A stretch of 64,000 nt of DNA from Bacillota bacterium (GCA_023408815.1 JAEYJO010000061.1:23534-87533), one strand, 5' to 3'; positions 44,230-53,415 are shown, numbered from the stretch's first letter. The notes: generated from the sequence alone by a model not told the origin. Made by a program: numbers and translations.

Positions 44230-45543
44230 ATGGATAAAATTAACAAGAATGCAGATGTCGTGCATAAAATGCTGAAATTCATCGAAGAAAGCCCTACCTG
44301 CTTTCATGCGGTGGAAAATGTGCAAGAACAATTAAAGAAGAATGGTTACCTCTCGATCAGTGAAAATGAAAAGTGGAAGCTATCGGCAGGTGGAAAATAT
44401 TATGTAAACAGAAATGATTCCGCGCTCATCGCCTTCCGGTTACCGGAGAAGGAGATAAAGGGCTTTCATATGATAGCCTCTCACAGCGATTCTCCCTGCT
44501 TTAAGATAAAAGAAACGCCGGAGATCACGGTGGAGGAACAATATATAAAACTGAATACAGAGCCCTACGGCGGGATGATCATGGGGACTTGGCTGGACCG
44601 CCCTCTCTCCGTTGCCGGAAGGATAGTGGTATCGGAAAACGGCAGGCTGATCAGTCGGACGGTAGCAGTGGACAGAGACCTGCTCATCATTCCCAACGTG
44701 GCAATTCACATGAACCGGGATATAAATAAGGGCATGGAGTACAACGCGCAGACAGATATGCTTCCGCTGTATGGAGGGATAGGGAGCAGGAGTTCCTTCC
44801 AGAGCCTGATTGCCGAGGCGGCAGGGGTGAAGGCGGAGGATATTTTGAGCAGCGATCTGTTTTTGTATAATAGAGAAGAGGGTAGAATCTTAGGTGCTGA
44901 GGGAGAATTCATCGCTGCCCCCAGACTGGATGATTTGGAGTGCGTCTATGCATCCTTGCAGGCGCTGCTCGATTCGAAGCCGGAGGAATATATCAATCTT
45001 ATGATCGTATTCGATAACGAAGAAGTGGGAAGCATGACGAGGCAGGGCGCGGCGTCTACCTTCCTTCAGGATACCTTATTGCGAATATGCGAAGCGCTGT
45101 CCCTGACCCAGAGCGACTATTGCAGGCTGACGGCAGATAGCTTTATGATATCTGCAGACAATGCCCACGGAGTGCATCCAAACCATCCGGAAAAAGCGGA
45201 TCCAACCAACCGGCCTTATTTAAACGGCGGTATTGTCATTAAGTATCACGGAAGCCAGAAGTATACGACCGATGCGGTTTCGGCGGCGGTGATGAAGGAT
45301 ATTTGCAAACGTGCGGAAGTTCCCTTTCAAACCTATGCCAACCGCTCCGATATAGCGGGCGGCTCTACGCTCGGGAATATTTCGGTGGCGCAGGTGCCGG
45401 TCAGCACGGTGGATATCGGTTTTGCGCAGCTTGCTATGCACTCTGCATATGAGACGGCGGGCAGCCGGGACGTGGAGGCTATGATAAAGGCACTGAGCTG
45501 TTTTTATTCTATGGGAAGTACGAGTATATTTGGTGATTTATGA
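44230..45543 (+). CDS. M18-family aminopeptidase
   Basis: 437 residues of aspartyl aminopeptidase type: HMIASHSDSPCFKIK, AAPRLDDLECVYAS, IVFDNEEVGSMTRQGAAS and a late AMHSAYETAGSRDV hold the zinc ligands. Cytosolic peptide turnover. Followed by an intrinsic terminator. Confidence 0.94.
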   Translation: MDKINKNADVVHKMLKFIEESPTCFHAVENVQEQLKKNGYLSISENEKWKLSAGGKYYVNRNDSALIAFRLPEKEIKGFHMIASHSDSPCFKIKETPEITVEEQYIKLNTEPYGGMIMGTWLDRPLSVAGRIVVSENGRLISRTVAVDRDLLIIPNVAIHMNRDINKGMEYNAQTDMLPLYGGIGSRSSFQSLIAEAAGVKAEDILSSDLFLYNREEGRILGAEGEFIAAPRLDDLECVYASLQALLDSKPEEYINLMIVFDNEEVGSMTRQGAASTFLQDTLLRICEALSLTQSDYCRLTADSFMISADNAHGVHPNHPEKADPTNRPYLNGGIVIKYHGSQKYTTDAVSAAVMKDICKRAEVPFQTYANRSDIAGGSTLGNISVAQVPVSTVDIGFAQLAMHSAYETAGSRDVEAMIKALSCFYSMGSTSIFGDL

Positions 45544-45550
45544 TTTGGGG

Positions 45551-45588
45551 ATAATCTTGAGCCTTATGGGTTCGGGATTATTTTTTTT
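45551..45588 (+). terminator. Intrinsic terminator after the aminopeptidase gene
   Basis: ATAATCTTGAGCC pairs with GGTTCGGGATTAT (with G-U pairs) around TTATG, followed by TTTTTTTT. Confidence 0.85.
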
Positions 45589-45608
45589 GGAAAGTGTAAT
45601 ACTTTTTA

Positions 45609-45637
45609 TTGACAAGAAAGCGATAAGGGAATAGAAT
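45609..45637 (+). promoter_or_regulatory. Promoter of the mod operon
   Basis: TTGACA at 45609-45614 and TAGAAT at 45632-45637, spacer 17 bp. The next gene, modA, starts at 45861, leaving a leader of about 215 nt. Confidence 0.75.
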
Positions 45638-45860
45638 GTGTCTTAAAATTAAATGCAATCATTTTTCATACTAATAAATCTTTTTCCATTTTGTTTTGCA
45701 ATGGGGCAATATCCTATATTTGTAGGGGATTTGCTCCATTTCTTATATTTATCCCTTCACAAATCCCCAACAGATATAGAATAGAAATCTGGAAAACCTT
45801 CATCAAGGCCATACAGGCAAACTGTTATATATAAACAATAAAAATAGGAGGAGAGAAATT
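45638..45860 (+). promoter_or_regulatory. mod leader with two mutually exclusive hairpins
   Basis: AATGGGGCAATATCCTA (45700-45716) can pair with TAGGGGATTTGCTCCATT (45723-45740). The inner part of the second arm, GGGGATTTG (45725-45733), is also perfectly complementary to CAAATCCCC (45760-45768). Only one stem can form at a time, the hallmark of a switchable leader. I do not recognise the Moco/Tuco riboswitch consensus, so the signal is unknown. The rest of the leader is AT-rich; RBS AGGAGGAG precedes modA. Confidence 0.5.
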
Positions 45861-46802
45861 ATGAGAAGAAAAACAATGGCACTTTGGATGACAATGGTAA
45901 TGACAGCAGCTCTGGTAACTGGATGCGGTGCATCTGGATCCGGGACGACCACGGTAACAGAGGCAGAGACCATTGCGGACGGGTCTGTAACGGAAGCAGA
46001 GACCGTTGAGGAAGTCCCCGTTACGGAAGCAGAATCCAGCTCCGGGGAGGAGTCTTTAACAGAAGAAGATACCAGTACAGAGGCATCGGGCGAAGATGTG
46101 GAAATCTATGCGTTTATTGCCGCAAGCTTAAAAAATACGATGGAGAAAATAAAAGAAAATTATGAGGCAGATCATCCGGGTGTAACCATCATTTACAATG
46201 CGGACAGCTCGGGGACTTTACAGAAGCAGATTGAAGAAGGGGCAGAGTGTGATGTATTCTTCTCAGCGGCGACTAAGCAGATGCAGGCGCTGGAGGAAGG
46301 CGGCTATCTGGTGGACGGTTCCATAACAGATTTGCTTACCAATAAGATTGTGCTGATCAAGCCTTCCGGCATGGAGACAAAAGTGACCGGATTTGATAAT
46401 ATCACGGAAGCATCCAGCCTTGCACTGGCCGGAGAGGATGTGCCGGTCGGCCAGTATGCCCGCCAGTTGTTTACTAATATAGGGATACTGGATCAGGTGA
46501 TGGCCATGGAAATCAATGAAGGAGCTAATGTAACGGCAGTGCTTACCGCAGTGGCAGAGGGGAGTAATGAAGTTGGCGTCGTATATGCTACCGATGCGGC
46601 ATCCATGGCCGATAAGGTAGAGATCATCGCAGAAGCAGATGACAGTCAGGTAGAACCGGCAGTTTATCCGATCGGCCTGGTAAAGAATGGAGAAGCTGAT
46701 GATGCACAGATAAAGGCCGCAGATGAATTTAAGACCTATCTGATTACAGATGAAATGCCTTTGACTTTGTTTGAAGAAGCCGGTTTTATAGTTACTGAGT
46801 AA
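45861..46802 (+). CDS. modA: Molybdate ABC transporter substrate-binding lipoprotein
   Basis: 313 residues: lipobox VTGCGA, an acidic Thr/Glu-rich linker with TEAET repeats (about 25-75), then the ModA fold: YAFIAASLKNTMEKI, NADSSGTLQKQIEEGAECDVFFSAATKQM, IVLIKPSG and GVVYATDAASM. It captures molybdate (or tungstate) outside the cell. modBC and the nif cluster follow, so it feeds FeMo-cofactor synthesis. Confidence 0.93.
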   Translation: MRRKTMALWMTMVMTAALVTGCGASGSGTTTVTEAETIADGSVTEAETVEEVPVTEAESSSGEESLTEEDTSTEASGEDVEIYAFIAASLKNTMEKIKENYEADHPGVTIIYNADSSGTLQKQIEEGAECDVFFSAATKQMQALEEGGYLVDGSITDLLTNKIVLIKPSGMETKVTGFDNITEASSLALAGEDVPVGQYARQLFTNIGILDQVMAMEINEGANVTAVLTAVAEGSNEVGVVYATDAASMADKVEIIAEADDSQVEPAVYPIGLVKNGEADDAQIKAADEFKTYLITDEMPLTLFEEAGFIVTE

Positions 46803-46838
46803 AAATATAAGATGAAACGAGTAAAGGGGGTGAAAATC

Positions 46839-47537
46839 ATGTTGGAACTTGTACGGACCATAGATTGGAGTCCCCTTTTTATTTCCCTCAAGACCGGCAT
46901 CGTATCAACGATTCTTGCATTTTTAATGGGAATTGGGGCTGCCAGGCTGATTATGAAGGTAAACAGCACCGCAAAGGCCGTCCTGGATGGCATTCTGACA
47001 TTACCGTTGGTGCTGCCGCCTACGGTGGCCGGTTTTTTCCTGCTTTTGATATTCAGCTTAAGACGGCCGTTTGGTTCTTTTCTGTATACGAACTTTGACA
47101 TCAAGATGGTACAGACCTGGCCGGGCTGTGTGATTGCGGCGTTTGTGATCGCATTTCCGCTGATGTATCGGAATGCAAGGGCGGCATTCGAGCAGGTGGA
47201 TATTAATATGATTTATGCGGGACGCACACTGGGACTTACCGAGAGCACCATATTCTGGAAGGTGATAGTTCCTATCGCAGGCCCGGGTCTGGCCTCAGGG
47301 ACGGTTCTGGCATTTGCAAGGTCTATCGGGGAATATGGAGCTACGGCTATGCTGGCTGGAAATATCCTGGGAAAGACAAGGACAGTATCCGTAGCAATAG
47401 CATCGGAAGTTGCTGCCGGTAACTGGGACGTGGCCGGGTTGTGGGTATGTGTGATTGTCATCTTGTCATTTTTGGTCGTGACATTGATTAACTATATCTC
47501 CGGTAAAGGGATAAAGAATATGAACAGGTGGATGTAA
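46839..47537 (+). CDS. modB: Molybdate ABC transporter permease
   Basis: About 232 residues from ATG 46839 (RBS AAAGGGGGTG), five to six helices, LPLVLPPTVAGFFLL, RNARAAFEQVDINMIYAGRTLGLTESTIFWKVIVPIAGPG (EAA loop) and SIGEYGATAMLAGN. Forms the molybdate channel with ModC. Confidence 0.94.
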   Translation: MLELVRTIDWSPLFISLKTGIVSTILAFLMGIGAARLIMKVNSTAKAVLDGILTLPLVLPPTVAGFFLLLIFSLRRPFGSFLYTNFDIKMVQTWPGCVIAAFVIAFPLMYRNARAAFEQVDINMIYAGRTLGLTESTIFWKVIVPIAGPGLASGTVLAFARSIGEYGATAMLAGNILGKTRTVSVAIASEVAAGNWDVAGLWVCVIVILSFLVVTLINYISGKGIKNMNRWM

Positions 47538-47538
47538 T

Positions 47539-48606
47539 ATGGCATTGCAGGCAGAGATAAAAAAGACTTTTCCGGGATTTGCTCTGGATGCAGAAGTTGA
47601 AACCAATGGAAGCTGTCTGGGGATTCTGGGAGCATCCGGATGCGGAAAAAGCATGACGCTGAAATGTATCGCAGGAATTGAGAAACCGGATAGCGGAAGG
47701 ATAGTGCTAAATGGCAGGGTACTATTTGATTCGGAAAAGAACATCAACCTGTCTGCTCAGGAGCGGCGGATTGGTTATCTGTTCCAGAATTATGCGCTGT
47801 TTCCTACTATGACAGTGGAAGAAAACTTATCCATTGTAATGGGAGGAAAAAAGAAAGACCGGGGGACGAAAATCCGGGAGCAGTTAAAGCGCTTCCATCT
47901 GGAAGGATTGGAAAAGCGTTACCCGTCGCAGCTTTCGGGCGGGCAGCAGCAGAGGGTAGCGCTGGCAAGGATGCTGCTCTACCATCCGGAGATTATCCTG
48001 CTGGACGAACCATTTTCTGCATTGGATGGATTCCTGAAGGATGCCCTGCAGTTTGAGATGATGGAGGTAATTCAGGAATATTCGGGTGATGTGATCATGG
48101 TTTCCCATTCCAGAGACGAGATATACAAGCTATGTACAGATACGATGGTGATGGCAGAGGGGAAACGTATATTAGCGGGAAAGACCGGTGATATCTTTTA
48201 TAAACCTCAGTATATGGAGGCAGCCAGGCTGACCGGATGCAAGAACATTTCCGCTATCCGTAAGGTGAGTGATTATGAACTGTATGCGATTGACTGGGAG
48301 ATCCATCTTCATACCCGTGAAACAATTAAAGATGATATTCGCTATATTGGAATACGTGCCCACAACTTGTTTCCGTTGTGGAAAGAACCGGAAACCGATA
48401 CAATGAACGTCATGCGGGTGAAACAGACCGGCTATGCAGAGACTCCGTTTACGCGTCAGTTTCTGTTCAGCAATGCGGCTGGGAGCAAGAATATCGATAT
48501 ATGGTGGCTGCAGGATAAGCCGGTTTTCAAGGGAAAAGAAGAGAAACCGGTACGATTTCCTTTTTATATTCAGTTCCCGGAAGATGCGCTTCTTTTGCTC
48601 AATTAG
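47539..48606 (+). CDS. modC: Molybdate ABC transporter ATP-binding protein
   Basis: 355 residues: Walker A GASGCGKSMTL, Q-loop YLFQNYALFPTMTVEENL, signature LSGGQQQRVALARMLL, Walker B IILLDEPFSALDG, H-loop VSHSRDEIYKL. A C-terminal domain of about 120 residues could be a divergent MOBE/TOBE molybdate-sensing part. Starts one base after modB ends. Confidence 0.93.
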   Translation: MALQAEIKKTFPGFALDAEVETNGSCLGILGASGCGKSMTLKCIAGIEKPDSGRIVLNGRVLFDSEKNINLSAQERRIGYLFQNYALFPTMTVEENLSIVMGGKKKDRGTKIREQLKRFHLEGLEKRYPSQLSGGQQQRVALARMLLYHPEIILLDEPFSALDGFLKDALQFEMMEVIQEYSGDVIMVSHSRDEIYKLCTDTMVMAEGKRILAGKTGDIFYKPQYMEAARLTGCKNISAIRKVSDYELYAIDWEIHLHTRETIKDDIRYIGIRAHNLFPLWKEPETDTMNVMRVKQTGYAETPFTRQFLFSNAAGSKNIDIWWLQDKPVFKGKEEKPVRFPFYIQFPEDALLLLN

Positions 48607-48710
48607 AAGAGGGTCTTTCTACGCCGAAATCGTCAGAAAACAGCTTGTTGCTGTTAAAAAATAGTGAAAACAAGACTCAAATAAGAAATTTTTTTGTTTA
48701 TTGTGCAATA

Positions 48711-48739
48711 TTGAATTTAAAAGGGAAAAACAATATAGT
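48711..48739 (+). promoter_or_regulatory. Sigma-A-type promoter of the nif operon
   Basis: TTGAAT at 48711-48716 and TATAGT at 48734-48739, spacer 17 bp, 112 bp before nifH. No -24/-12 sigma-54 element (GG-N10-GC) with a NifA site is seen, in line with clostridial nif genes. Confidence 0.7.
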
Positions 48740-48790
48740 TAATACAACCTAAGTAGTCGACGAAGCTTCAGGGAAGAAATATTGTTACGA

Positions 48791-48831
48791 AGAGGTAGCG
48801 CAGATATTTATCTGCTCGCTGCCTCTTTTTT
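48791..48831 (+). terminator. Intrinsic terminator in the nifH leader (attenuator)
   Basis: AGAGGTAGCGCAGATA pairs with TATCTGCTCGCTGCCTCT (two-base bulge), loop TT, followed by a run of seven T. It lies between the nif promoter and the nifH RBS (AAAGGAGG 48837-48844), so transcription of the whole nif operon must pass it. Upstream in the leader, CCTAAG and CTTCAGG (about 48748-48771) can pair and could be part of an antiterminator. Confidence 0.8.
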
Positions 48832-48851
48832 ATTCTAAAGGAGGATGCGCT

Positions 48852-49670
48852 ATGAGACAGGTTGCTATCTATGGAAAAGGCGGAATTGGAAAATCAACAA
48901 CAACACAGAATCTGACGGCAGGGCTCGCGGAGATGGGAAAACACATCATGATTGTGGGATGTGACCCGAAGGCGGACTCGACCAGACTGGTGCTGGGAGG
49001 TCTGGCACAGAAAACGGTTCTTGATACCCTTCGTGACGAAGGAGATGATATTGAACTTGAAGCGGTTATGAAGGAAGGATACGGCGGAATCAAAGGCGTG
49101 GAGTCAGGCGGTCCGGAGCCAGGAGTTGGCTGTGCGGGACGCGGTATCATCACTTCCATAAACTTATTGGAGCAGCTGGGAGCTTATACCGATGATCTTG
49201 ACTATGTGTTTTACGATGTCCTCGGTGACGTTGTGTGCGGTGGTTTTGCAATGCCGATTCGTGAAGGCAAAGCTCAGGAAATCTACATTGTATGTTCGGG
49301 CGAGATGATGGCTCTTTATGCAGCCAACAATATTTCCAAAGGTATCGCCAAATATGCAAAAAGCGGAGGCGTCCGGCTGGGCGGTCTGATCTGTAATTCC
49401 AGAAAGGTAGACAGAGAGGAGGATTTAGTCCAGGCAGTAGCCGCGAAGATAGGGACACAGATGATTCATTTTGTGCCCCGTGATAATGCAGTGCAAAGAG
49501 CGGAAATCCGCAAACAAACTGTAATCGATTTCTCTCCGGAGGAGCCGCAGGCAGATGAATACCGGCAGCTGGCCCGAAAGGTTGACAACAATGAGATGTT
49601 TGTGATTCCAAATCCCATGAAGATCGAAGAACTGGAAGAGATTCTGATGGAATATGGTGTAATGGACTAA
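48852..49670 (+). CDS. nifH: Nitrogenase iron protein (dinitrogenase reductase)
   Basis: 272 residues: Walker A GKGGIGKSTTTQN, switch region DVLGDVVCGGFAMPIREGKAQ with the second cluster Cys, GCAGRGI with the first cluster Cys and the Arg that is ADP-ribosylated in other species. Homodimer bridging a 4Fe-4S cluster and passing electrons to NifDK. First gene of the nif operon after the leader terminator. Confidence 0.98.
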   Translation: MRQVAIYGKGGIGKSTTTQNLTAGLAEMGKHIMIVGCDPKADSTRLVLGGLAQKTVLDTLRDEGDDIELEAVMKEGYGGIKGVESGGPEPGVGCAGRGIITSINLLEQLGAYTDDLDYVFYDVLGDVVCGGFAMPIREGKAQEIYIVCSGEMMALYAANNISKGIAKYAKSGGVRLGGLICNSRKVDREEDLVQAVAAKIGTQMIHFVPRDNAVQRAEIRKQTVIDFSPEEPQADEYRQLARKVDNNEMFVIPNPMKIEELEEILMEYGVMD

Positions 49671-49694
49671 GTTCCTGCAGGAAGGAGAATGGCT

Positions 49695-50018
49695 ATGTTA
49701 TTAGTAAGAGCGATCGTAAGACCTGAAAAGTCAGGGTATGTAATGAAAGAAGCGGCAGAGGCAGGATTTCAGGCGGTGACAAAAATGGATGTATATGGGC
49801 GCGGCAAGCAGAAAGGAATCCAGGTCGGAGAAATCTATTATGATGAAATTCCGAAAGAAATGCTGTTGTTTTTCTGTAATGATGAAGATAAGGATGATCT
49901 GGTCAAGGTGATTTTAAGAACGGCAAAGACTGGCGAAGGCAATTTTGGTGATGGACGTATCTTTATCTCCCCGGTAGAAGATGCCTATACCATCAGCAGC
50001 GGAAAACAGGGACTTTGA
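49695..50018 (+). CDS. nifI1: Nitrogenase PII-type regulator 1
   Basis: 107 residues from ATG 49695 (RBS AAGGAG), PII fold: MLLVRAIVRPEKSGYVMKEAAEAGFQAVTKMDVYGRGKQKGIQVG, KVILRTAKTGEGNFGDGRIFISPVEDAYTI. With NifI2 it binds NifDK when 2-oxoglutarate is low and blocks electron transfer, the ammonia switch-off known in methanogens and clostridia. Confidence 0.95.
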   Translation: MLLVRAIVRPEKSGYVMKEAAEAGFQAVTKMDVYGRGKQKGIQVGEIYYDEIPKEMLLFFCNDEDKDDLVKVILRTAKTGEGNFGDGRIFISPVEDAYTISSGKQGL

Positions 50019-50048
50019 GGTTGTATTTCAGGAAAGAGGAGGAAAGCG

Positions 50049-50432
50049 ATGAAGGAAGTAATGGCGTTTATCCGTACAAACAAAGTGAATGCGACGAAAA
50101 AGGCTTTGGCGGAAGGCGGTTTTCCGGCATTCACCTGTAGACCGGTACTTGGGAGAGGCAAAAAAAGTATCGATCCCGAGTTATTGTCGATCGTGATGCA
50201 GAGCGGAGAGCTGCCTCTTAATATGTCGGGAGAACATTTGACAGAGGCATTCCGGTTGATTCCAAAGAGATGTATTACATTGATCATGGAAGACAGTGAA
50301 GCACCAAAAGCTGTAGAGATCCTGATTAAGGCCAATCAAACGGGTAATCCGGGAGACGGAAAAATATTTGTTCTTCCGATTAATGAAGCATATACGGTCA
50401 GAAGCGGCGAAAAGACGGTAGAAGCTTATTAG
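50049..50432 (+). CDS. nifI2: Nitrogenase PII-type regulator 2
   Basis: 127 residues, PII family with a longer T-loop: MKEVMAFIRTNKVNATKKALAEGGFPAFTCRPVLGRGKK, then KAVEILIKANQTGNPGDGKIFVLPINEAYTVRSGE. Partner of NifI1 in the nifH-I1-I2-D-K order typical of group II/III nitrogenases. Confidence 0.95.
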   Translation: MKEVMAFIRTNKVNATKKALAEGGFPAFTCRPVLGRGKKSIDPELLSIVMQSGELPLNMSGEHLTEAFRLIPKRCITLIMEDSEAPKAVEILIKANQTGNPGDGKIFVLPINEAYTVRSGEKTVEAY

Positions 50433-50443
50433 GAGGCGAAATC

Positions 50444-52042
50444 ATGGCAAAAGAAAGAGACCAATTATTAGATAAATACTCGGTGCGGGTATTCAAAAAT
50501 AGAAAGAATCATATCACCCAACTGGAACTTGGTGATGCTCCGGATGAGATTGCGGCCAACACCCGCGCAATTCCCGGCATTGTAACCGCCAGAGGTTGCT
50601 GCTATGCAGGCTGCAAAGGGGTGGTCGTCGGACCGATGAAGGATGCCGTCGTTATTACCCATGGACCTATCGGATGCGCTTTTTATTCGTGGGGTACCAG
50701 GAGAAATAAAGCGAGGTCTTCCTATGAGGGAGAACCCAACTTTGTACCGTATTCCTTCTGCACCGACATGAGGGCGCCGGATATCGTATTCGGCGGAGAA
50801 AAGAAGCTGGAGGCAGGAATTGATGAAATCATGCAGATGTTCAGTCCCAAATGTATCTTTATCTGCTCCACCTGTCCCATTGGGTTGATTGGAGATGATG
50901 TGCAGGCGGTTGCACGCCGGGTGGAAGAAAAATATGGGATAACGGCAGTGGGATATTCCTGTGAAGGTTATAAAGGTGTTTCCCAGTCGGCAGGACATCA
51001 TATCGCGAACAACGGACTGATGCGCTATGTTATTGGAAAAGGTGAAAAAGCTCCAAGAACGAAGTACAGCATTAACATCCTGGGCGAATATAATATCGGC
51101 GGTGATGGCTGGGAGCAGGAGCGGGTTTTGAAGAAAATAGGGTATGAGGTGGTATCGGTATTTACCGGAGACGGTTCCTACGAAACTATGAAAAATGCCC
51201 ATTTGGCAGATTTGAACCTGGTCATGTGCCACCGTTCCATTAATTATATCGCAGAAATGATGAAGACTAAATACGGCATCGACTGGTTGAAAGTAAACTT
51301 CATCGGTGTAGGAGCCACCTGCAAGTCACTTCGTATGATGGCTGAATATTTCAAGGATCCGGAGCTGACGAAGCGGACAGAGGAAGTGATTGCAGAGGAA
51401 CTGGCAGAGATTCAGGAAGATATGGAATATTATAAGTCCAAACTGAAGGGCAAGACAGCCGGTATCTTCGTTGGAGGTTCCAGATCTCATCATTACCAGC
51501 TTCTGCTAAAAGATTTCGGGATAGATACTACCATCGCAGGATATGAGTTTGCACATAGGGATGACTATGAAGGCCGTGAGATTATTCCGCAGATCAAAGC
51601 GGATGCCGATTCCAAGAACATCGAGGAAATCACCGTAGAGAGGGAAGAAGGATATACGGACCGCTATACGGAGGAGGAACTGGCCGGAATGCGTGCAGAC
51701 GGAGTTGAGCTGGATACCTATGGCGGTATGATCAAGGACATGAAGAAAGGTCACATAGTAGTGGATGATTACAATATGTTTGAAACCGACCAGCTGATTG
51801 AGAAATATAAGCCTGATATTTTCTTTTCCGGCATCAAAGACAAATATGCAATCCAGCATGGCGGAGTTGTATCCAGGCAGATGCATTCCTATGATTATTC
51901 CGGCCCTTATGCGGGATTCCGGGGAGCTGTTATTTTTGGCAGAGATATAACCATGAGCCTGTATACCAATGCATGGGCGCTGGTAAGTCCCCCATGGAAG
52001 ACAGCACCGATGCTGGAAGGAAGCTTAGGAGGTGGAAAATAG
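50444..52042 (+). CDS. nifD: Mo-nitrogenase alpha subunit
   Basis: 532 residues. Compared with Azotobacter numbering, P-cluster cysteines (RGCCYAG, GPIGCAF, STCPIG), Val70 and Arg96 equivalents, GVSQSAGHH (Gln191, His195), the FeMo-co Cys275 (CHRSINYI), Arg359 (GGSRSHH) and His442 (HSYDYSGPY) are all present, which fits the molybdenum enzyme. An extra segment of about 50 residues (EREEGYTDRYTEEELAG...) sits before the IKDKYAIQ region, as in Clostridium pasteurianum NifD. Confidence 0.98.
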   Translation: MAKERDQLLDKYSVRVFKNRKNHITQLELGDAPDEIAANTRAIPGIVTARGCCYAGCKGVVVGPMKDAVVITHGPIGCAFYSWGTRRNKARSSYEGEPNFVPYSFCTDMRAPDIVFGGEKKLEAGIDEIMQMFSPKCIFICSTCPIGLIGDDVQAVARRVEEKYGITAVGYSCEGYKGVSQSAGHHIANNGLMRYVIGKGEKAPRTKYSINILGEYNIGGDGWEQERVLKKIGYEVVSVFTGDGSYETMKNAHLADLNLVMCHRSINYIAEMMKTKYGIDWLKVNFIGVGATCKSLRMMAEYFKDPELTKRTEEVIAEELAEIQEDMEYYKSKLKGKTAGIFVGGSRSHHYQLLLKDFGIDTTIAGYEFAHRDDYEGREIIPQIKADADSKNIEEITVEREEGYTDRYTEEELAGMRADGVELDTYGGMIKDMKKGHIVVDDYNMFETDQLIEKYKPDIFFSGIKDKYAIQHGGVVSRQMHSYDYSGPYAGFRGAVIFGRDITMSLYTNAWALVSPPWKTAPMLEGSLGGGK

Positions 52043-53415
52043 TGCTTGAATTAACGCCAAAAGAGATTATAGAGAAACGTCATATCACCATAAATCCATG
52101 TAAGACCTGTGAGCCGGTGGGAGCTATGTTCTGTGCTTTGGGTGTGGAAAACTGTATGCCCCACTCACATGGTTCCCAGGGATGCTGTTCTTACCACAGA
52201 ACGGTACTCAGCCGTCATTTTAAAGAGCCGGCTCTGGCATCTTCCAGTTCCTTTACAGAGGGGGCTTCTGTGTTCGGAGGAAGAAGCAATATTAATACGG
52301 CAGTGAAAAATATTTTTGATATCTATAATCCGGATATCATTGCCATACATACCACCTGCTTGTCAGAGACCATCGGCGATGATGTAGGTTCTTATATCCT
52401 GGATATGGAGATTCCGGATGATAAGAAAGTATTATTTGCCAGTACGCCATCCTATGAAGGCTCCCACATTCAGGGATTCTCCAACATGGTGATCGGCTTC
52501 ATGAAATATCTTACTAAAAAGACTGGCACGCCCAATGGAAAAACTGCTATTTTTCCAGGATGGGTCAATCCGGGGGATGATCGGGAAATAAAAAGAATTG
52601 CAGCCCTGATGGGAGTTGATTATATTTATTTTCCTGATCACGACGGGACGCTTGATCATCCCATGGATGGAAAAAATGATTATTTTCATCCGCATGCCGG
52701 AACGCCGCTGGCAGATTTGGAAGCTCTGGGCGACTGTGAGAAGCTGATTTCCATGGGAACCTACTGCAGCCAGGAACCGTCGGATTATATGAAACGGCAG
52801 TTTGGTACGCCTTATGTTAATATTCCTCTTCCTGTAGGAGTGGCGCTGACAGATCGCTATGTGACAGAGCTTAGAAAGGTTACCAAGCGGGAGGTGCCAA
52901 AGGAGCTGGAAGATGAAAGAGGACGCTTGATCGACTTGATGCTGGATTCCCATCAGTATACCTATAAGAAAAAGGTGGCCATTTATGGAGATCCGGATAT
53001 CGTTTATGCATTTACGTCACTTTGTCTGGAACTTAGCATGAGCCCTAAATACGTCATTACCGGTACCCCCAAAGAAAGCTGGGTAAAAGAGATTACAGCG
53101 CTGATGAATCAGTATGGAGTGGATGAGTCGGAATATGTGGTAAAAGCCGACACAGACTTATTCCATCTGCACCAATTGATTAAAAATGAGGGAGTGGATA
53201 TGCTTCTGGGATTCAGTTATGGCAAGCAGATTGCAAAAGCGGAAGACATTCCCATGGTCAGAATGGGATTTCCGGTGCTTGACCGGTACGGAAATCCCAT
53301 CCAGGCTACTGTCGGTTATGCCGGTGGAATACGGTATGTGGAAAAAATTGTGGATGCCCTGATGGAGCGGCAGGACCGGGATGCGCTGGATGAGGATTTT
53401 GATGTCGTAATGTAG
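52042..53415 (+). CDS. nifK: Mo-nitrogenase beta subunit (short clostridial type)
   Basis: 457 residues from GTG 52042, which overlaps the nifD stop by one base; RBS GGAGGTGG. P-cluster ligands: CKTCEPVGAMFC, GSQGCCSYHR, TTCLSETIGDD, and TPSYEGSH with the Ser. It lacks the N-terminal extension of about 50 residues of proteobacterial NifK; this mirrors the NifD insertion in C. pasteurianum-type enzymes. Confidence 0.98.
   Translation: MLELTPKEIIEKRHITINPCKTCEPVGAMFCALGVENCMPHSHGSQGCCSYHRTVLSRHFKEPALASSSSFTEGASVFGGRSNINTAVKNIFDIYNPDIIAIHTTCLSETIGDDVGSYILDMEIPDDKKVLFASTPSYEGSHIQGFSNMVIGFMKYLTKKTGTPNGKTAIFPGWVNPGDDREIKRIAALMGVDYIYFPDHDGTLDHPMDGKNDYFHPHAGTPLADLEALGDCEKLISMGTYCSQEPSDYMKRQFGTPYVNIPLPVGVALTDRYVTELRKVTKREVPKELEDERGRLIDLMLDSHQYTYKKKVAIYGDPDIVYAFTSLCLELSMSPKYVITGTPKESWVKEITALMNQYGVDESEYVVKADTDLFHLHQLIKNEGVDMLLGFSYGKQIAKAEDIPMVRMGFPVLDRYGNPIQATVGYAGGIRYVEKIVDALMERQDRDALDEDFDVVM

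Noticed and set aside
45544..45860. ModE operator or Moco riboswitch in the mod leader
   Set aside because: No ModE-like palindrome and no Moco riboswitch consensus recognised; only the alternative hairpins are claimed.
48607..48851. Sigma-54 promoter and NifA site upstream of nifH
   Set aside because: No GG-N10-GC element or TGT-N10-ACA site found; a sigma-A-type promoter and terminator are seen instead.
50468..51232. 254-codon minus-strand frame inside nifD
   Set aside because: Opposite to conserved NifD sequence, no RBS and no protein family features.
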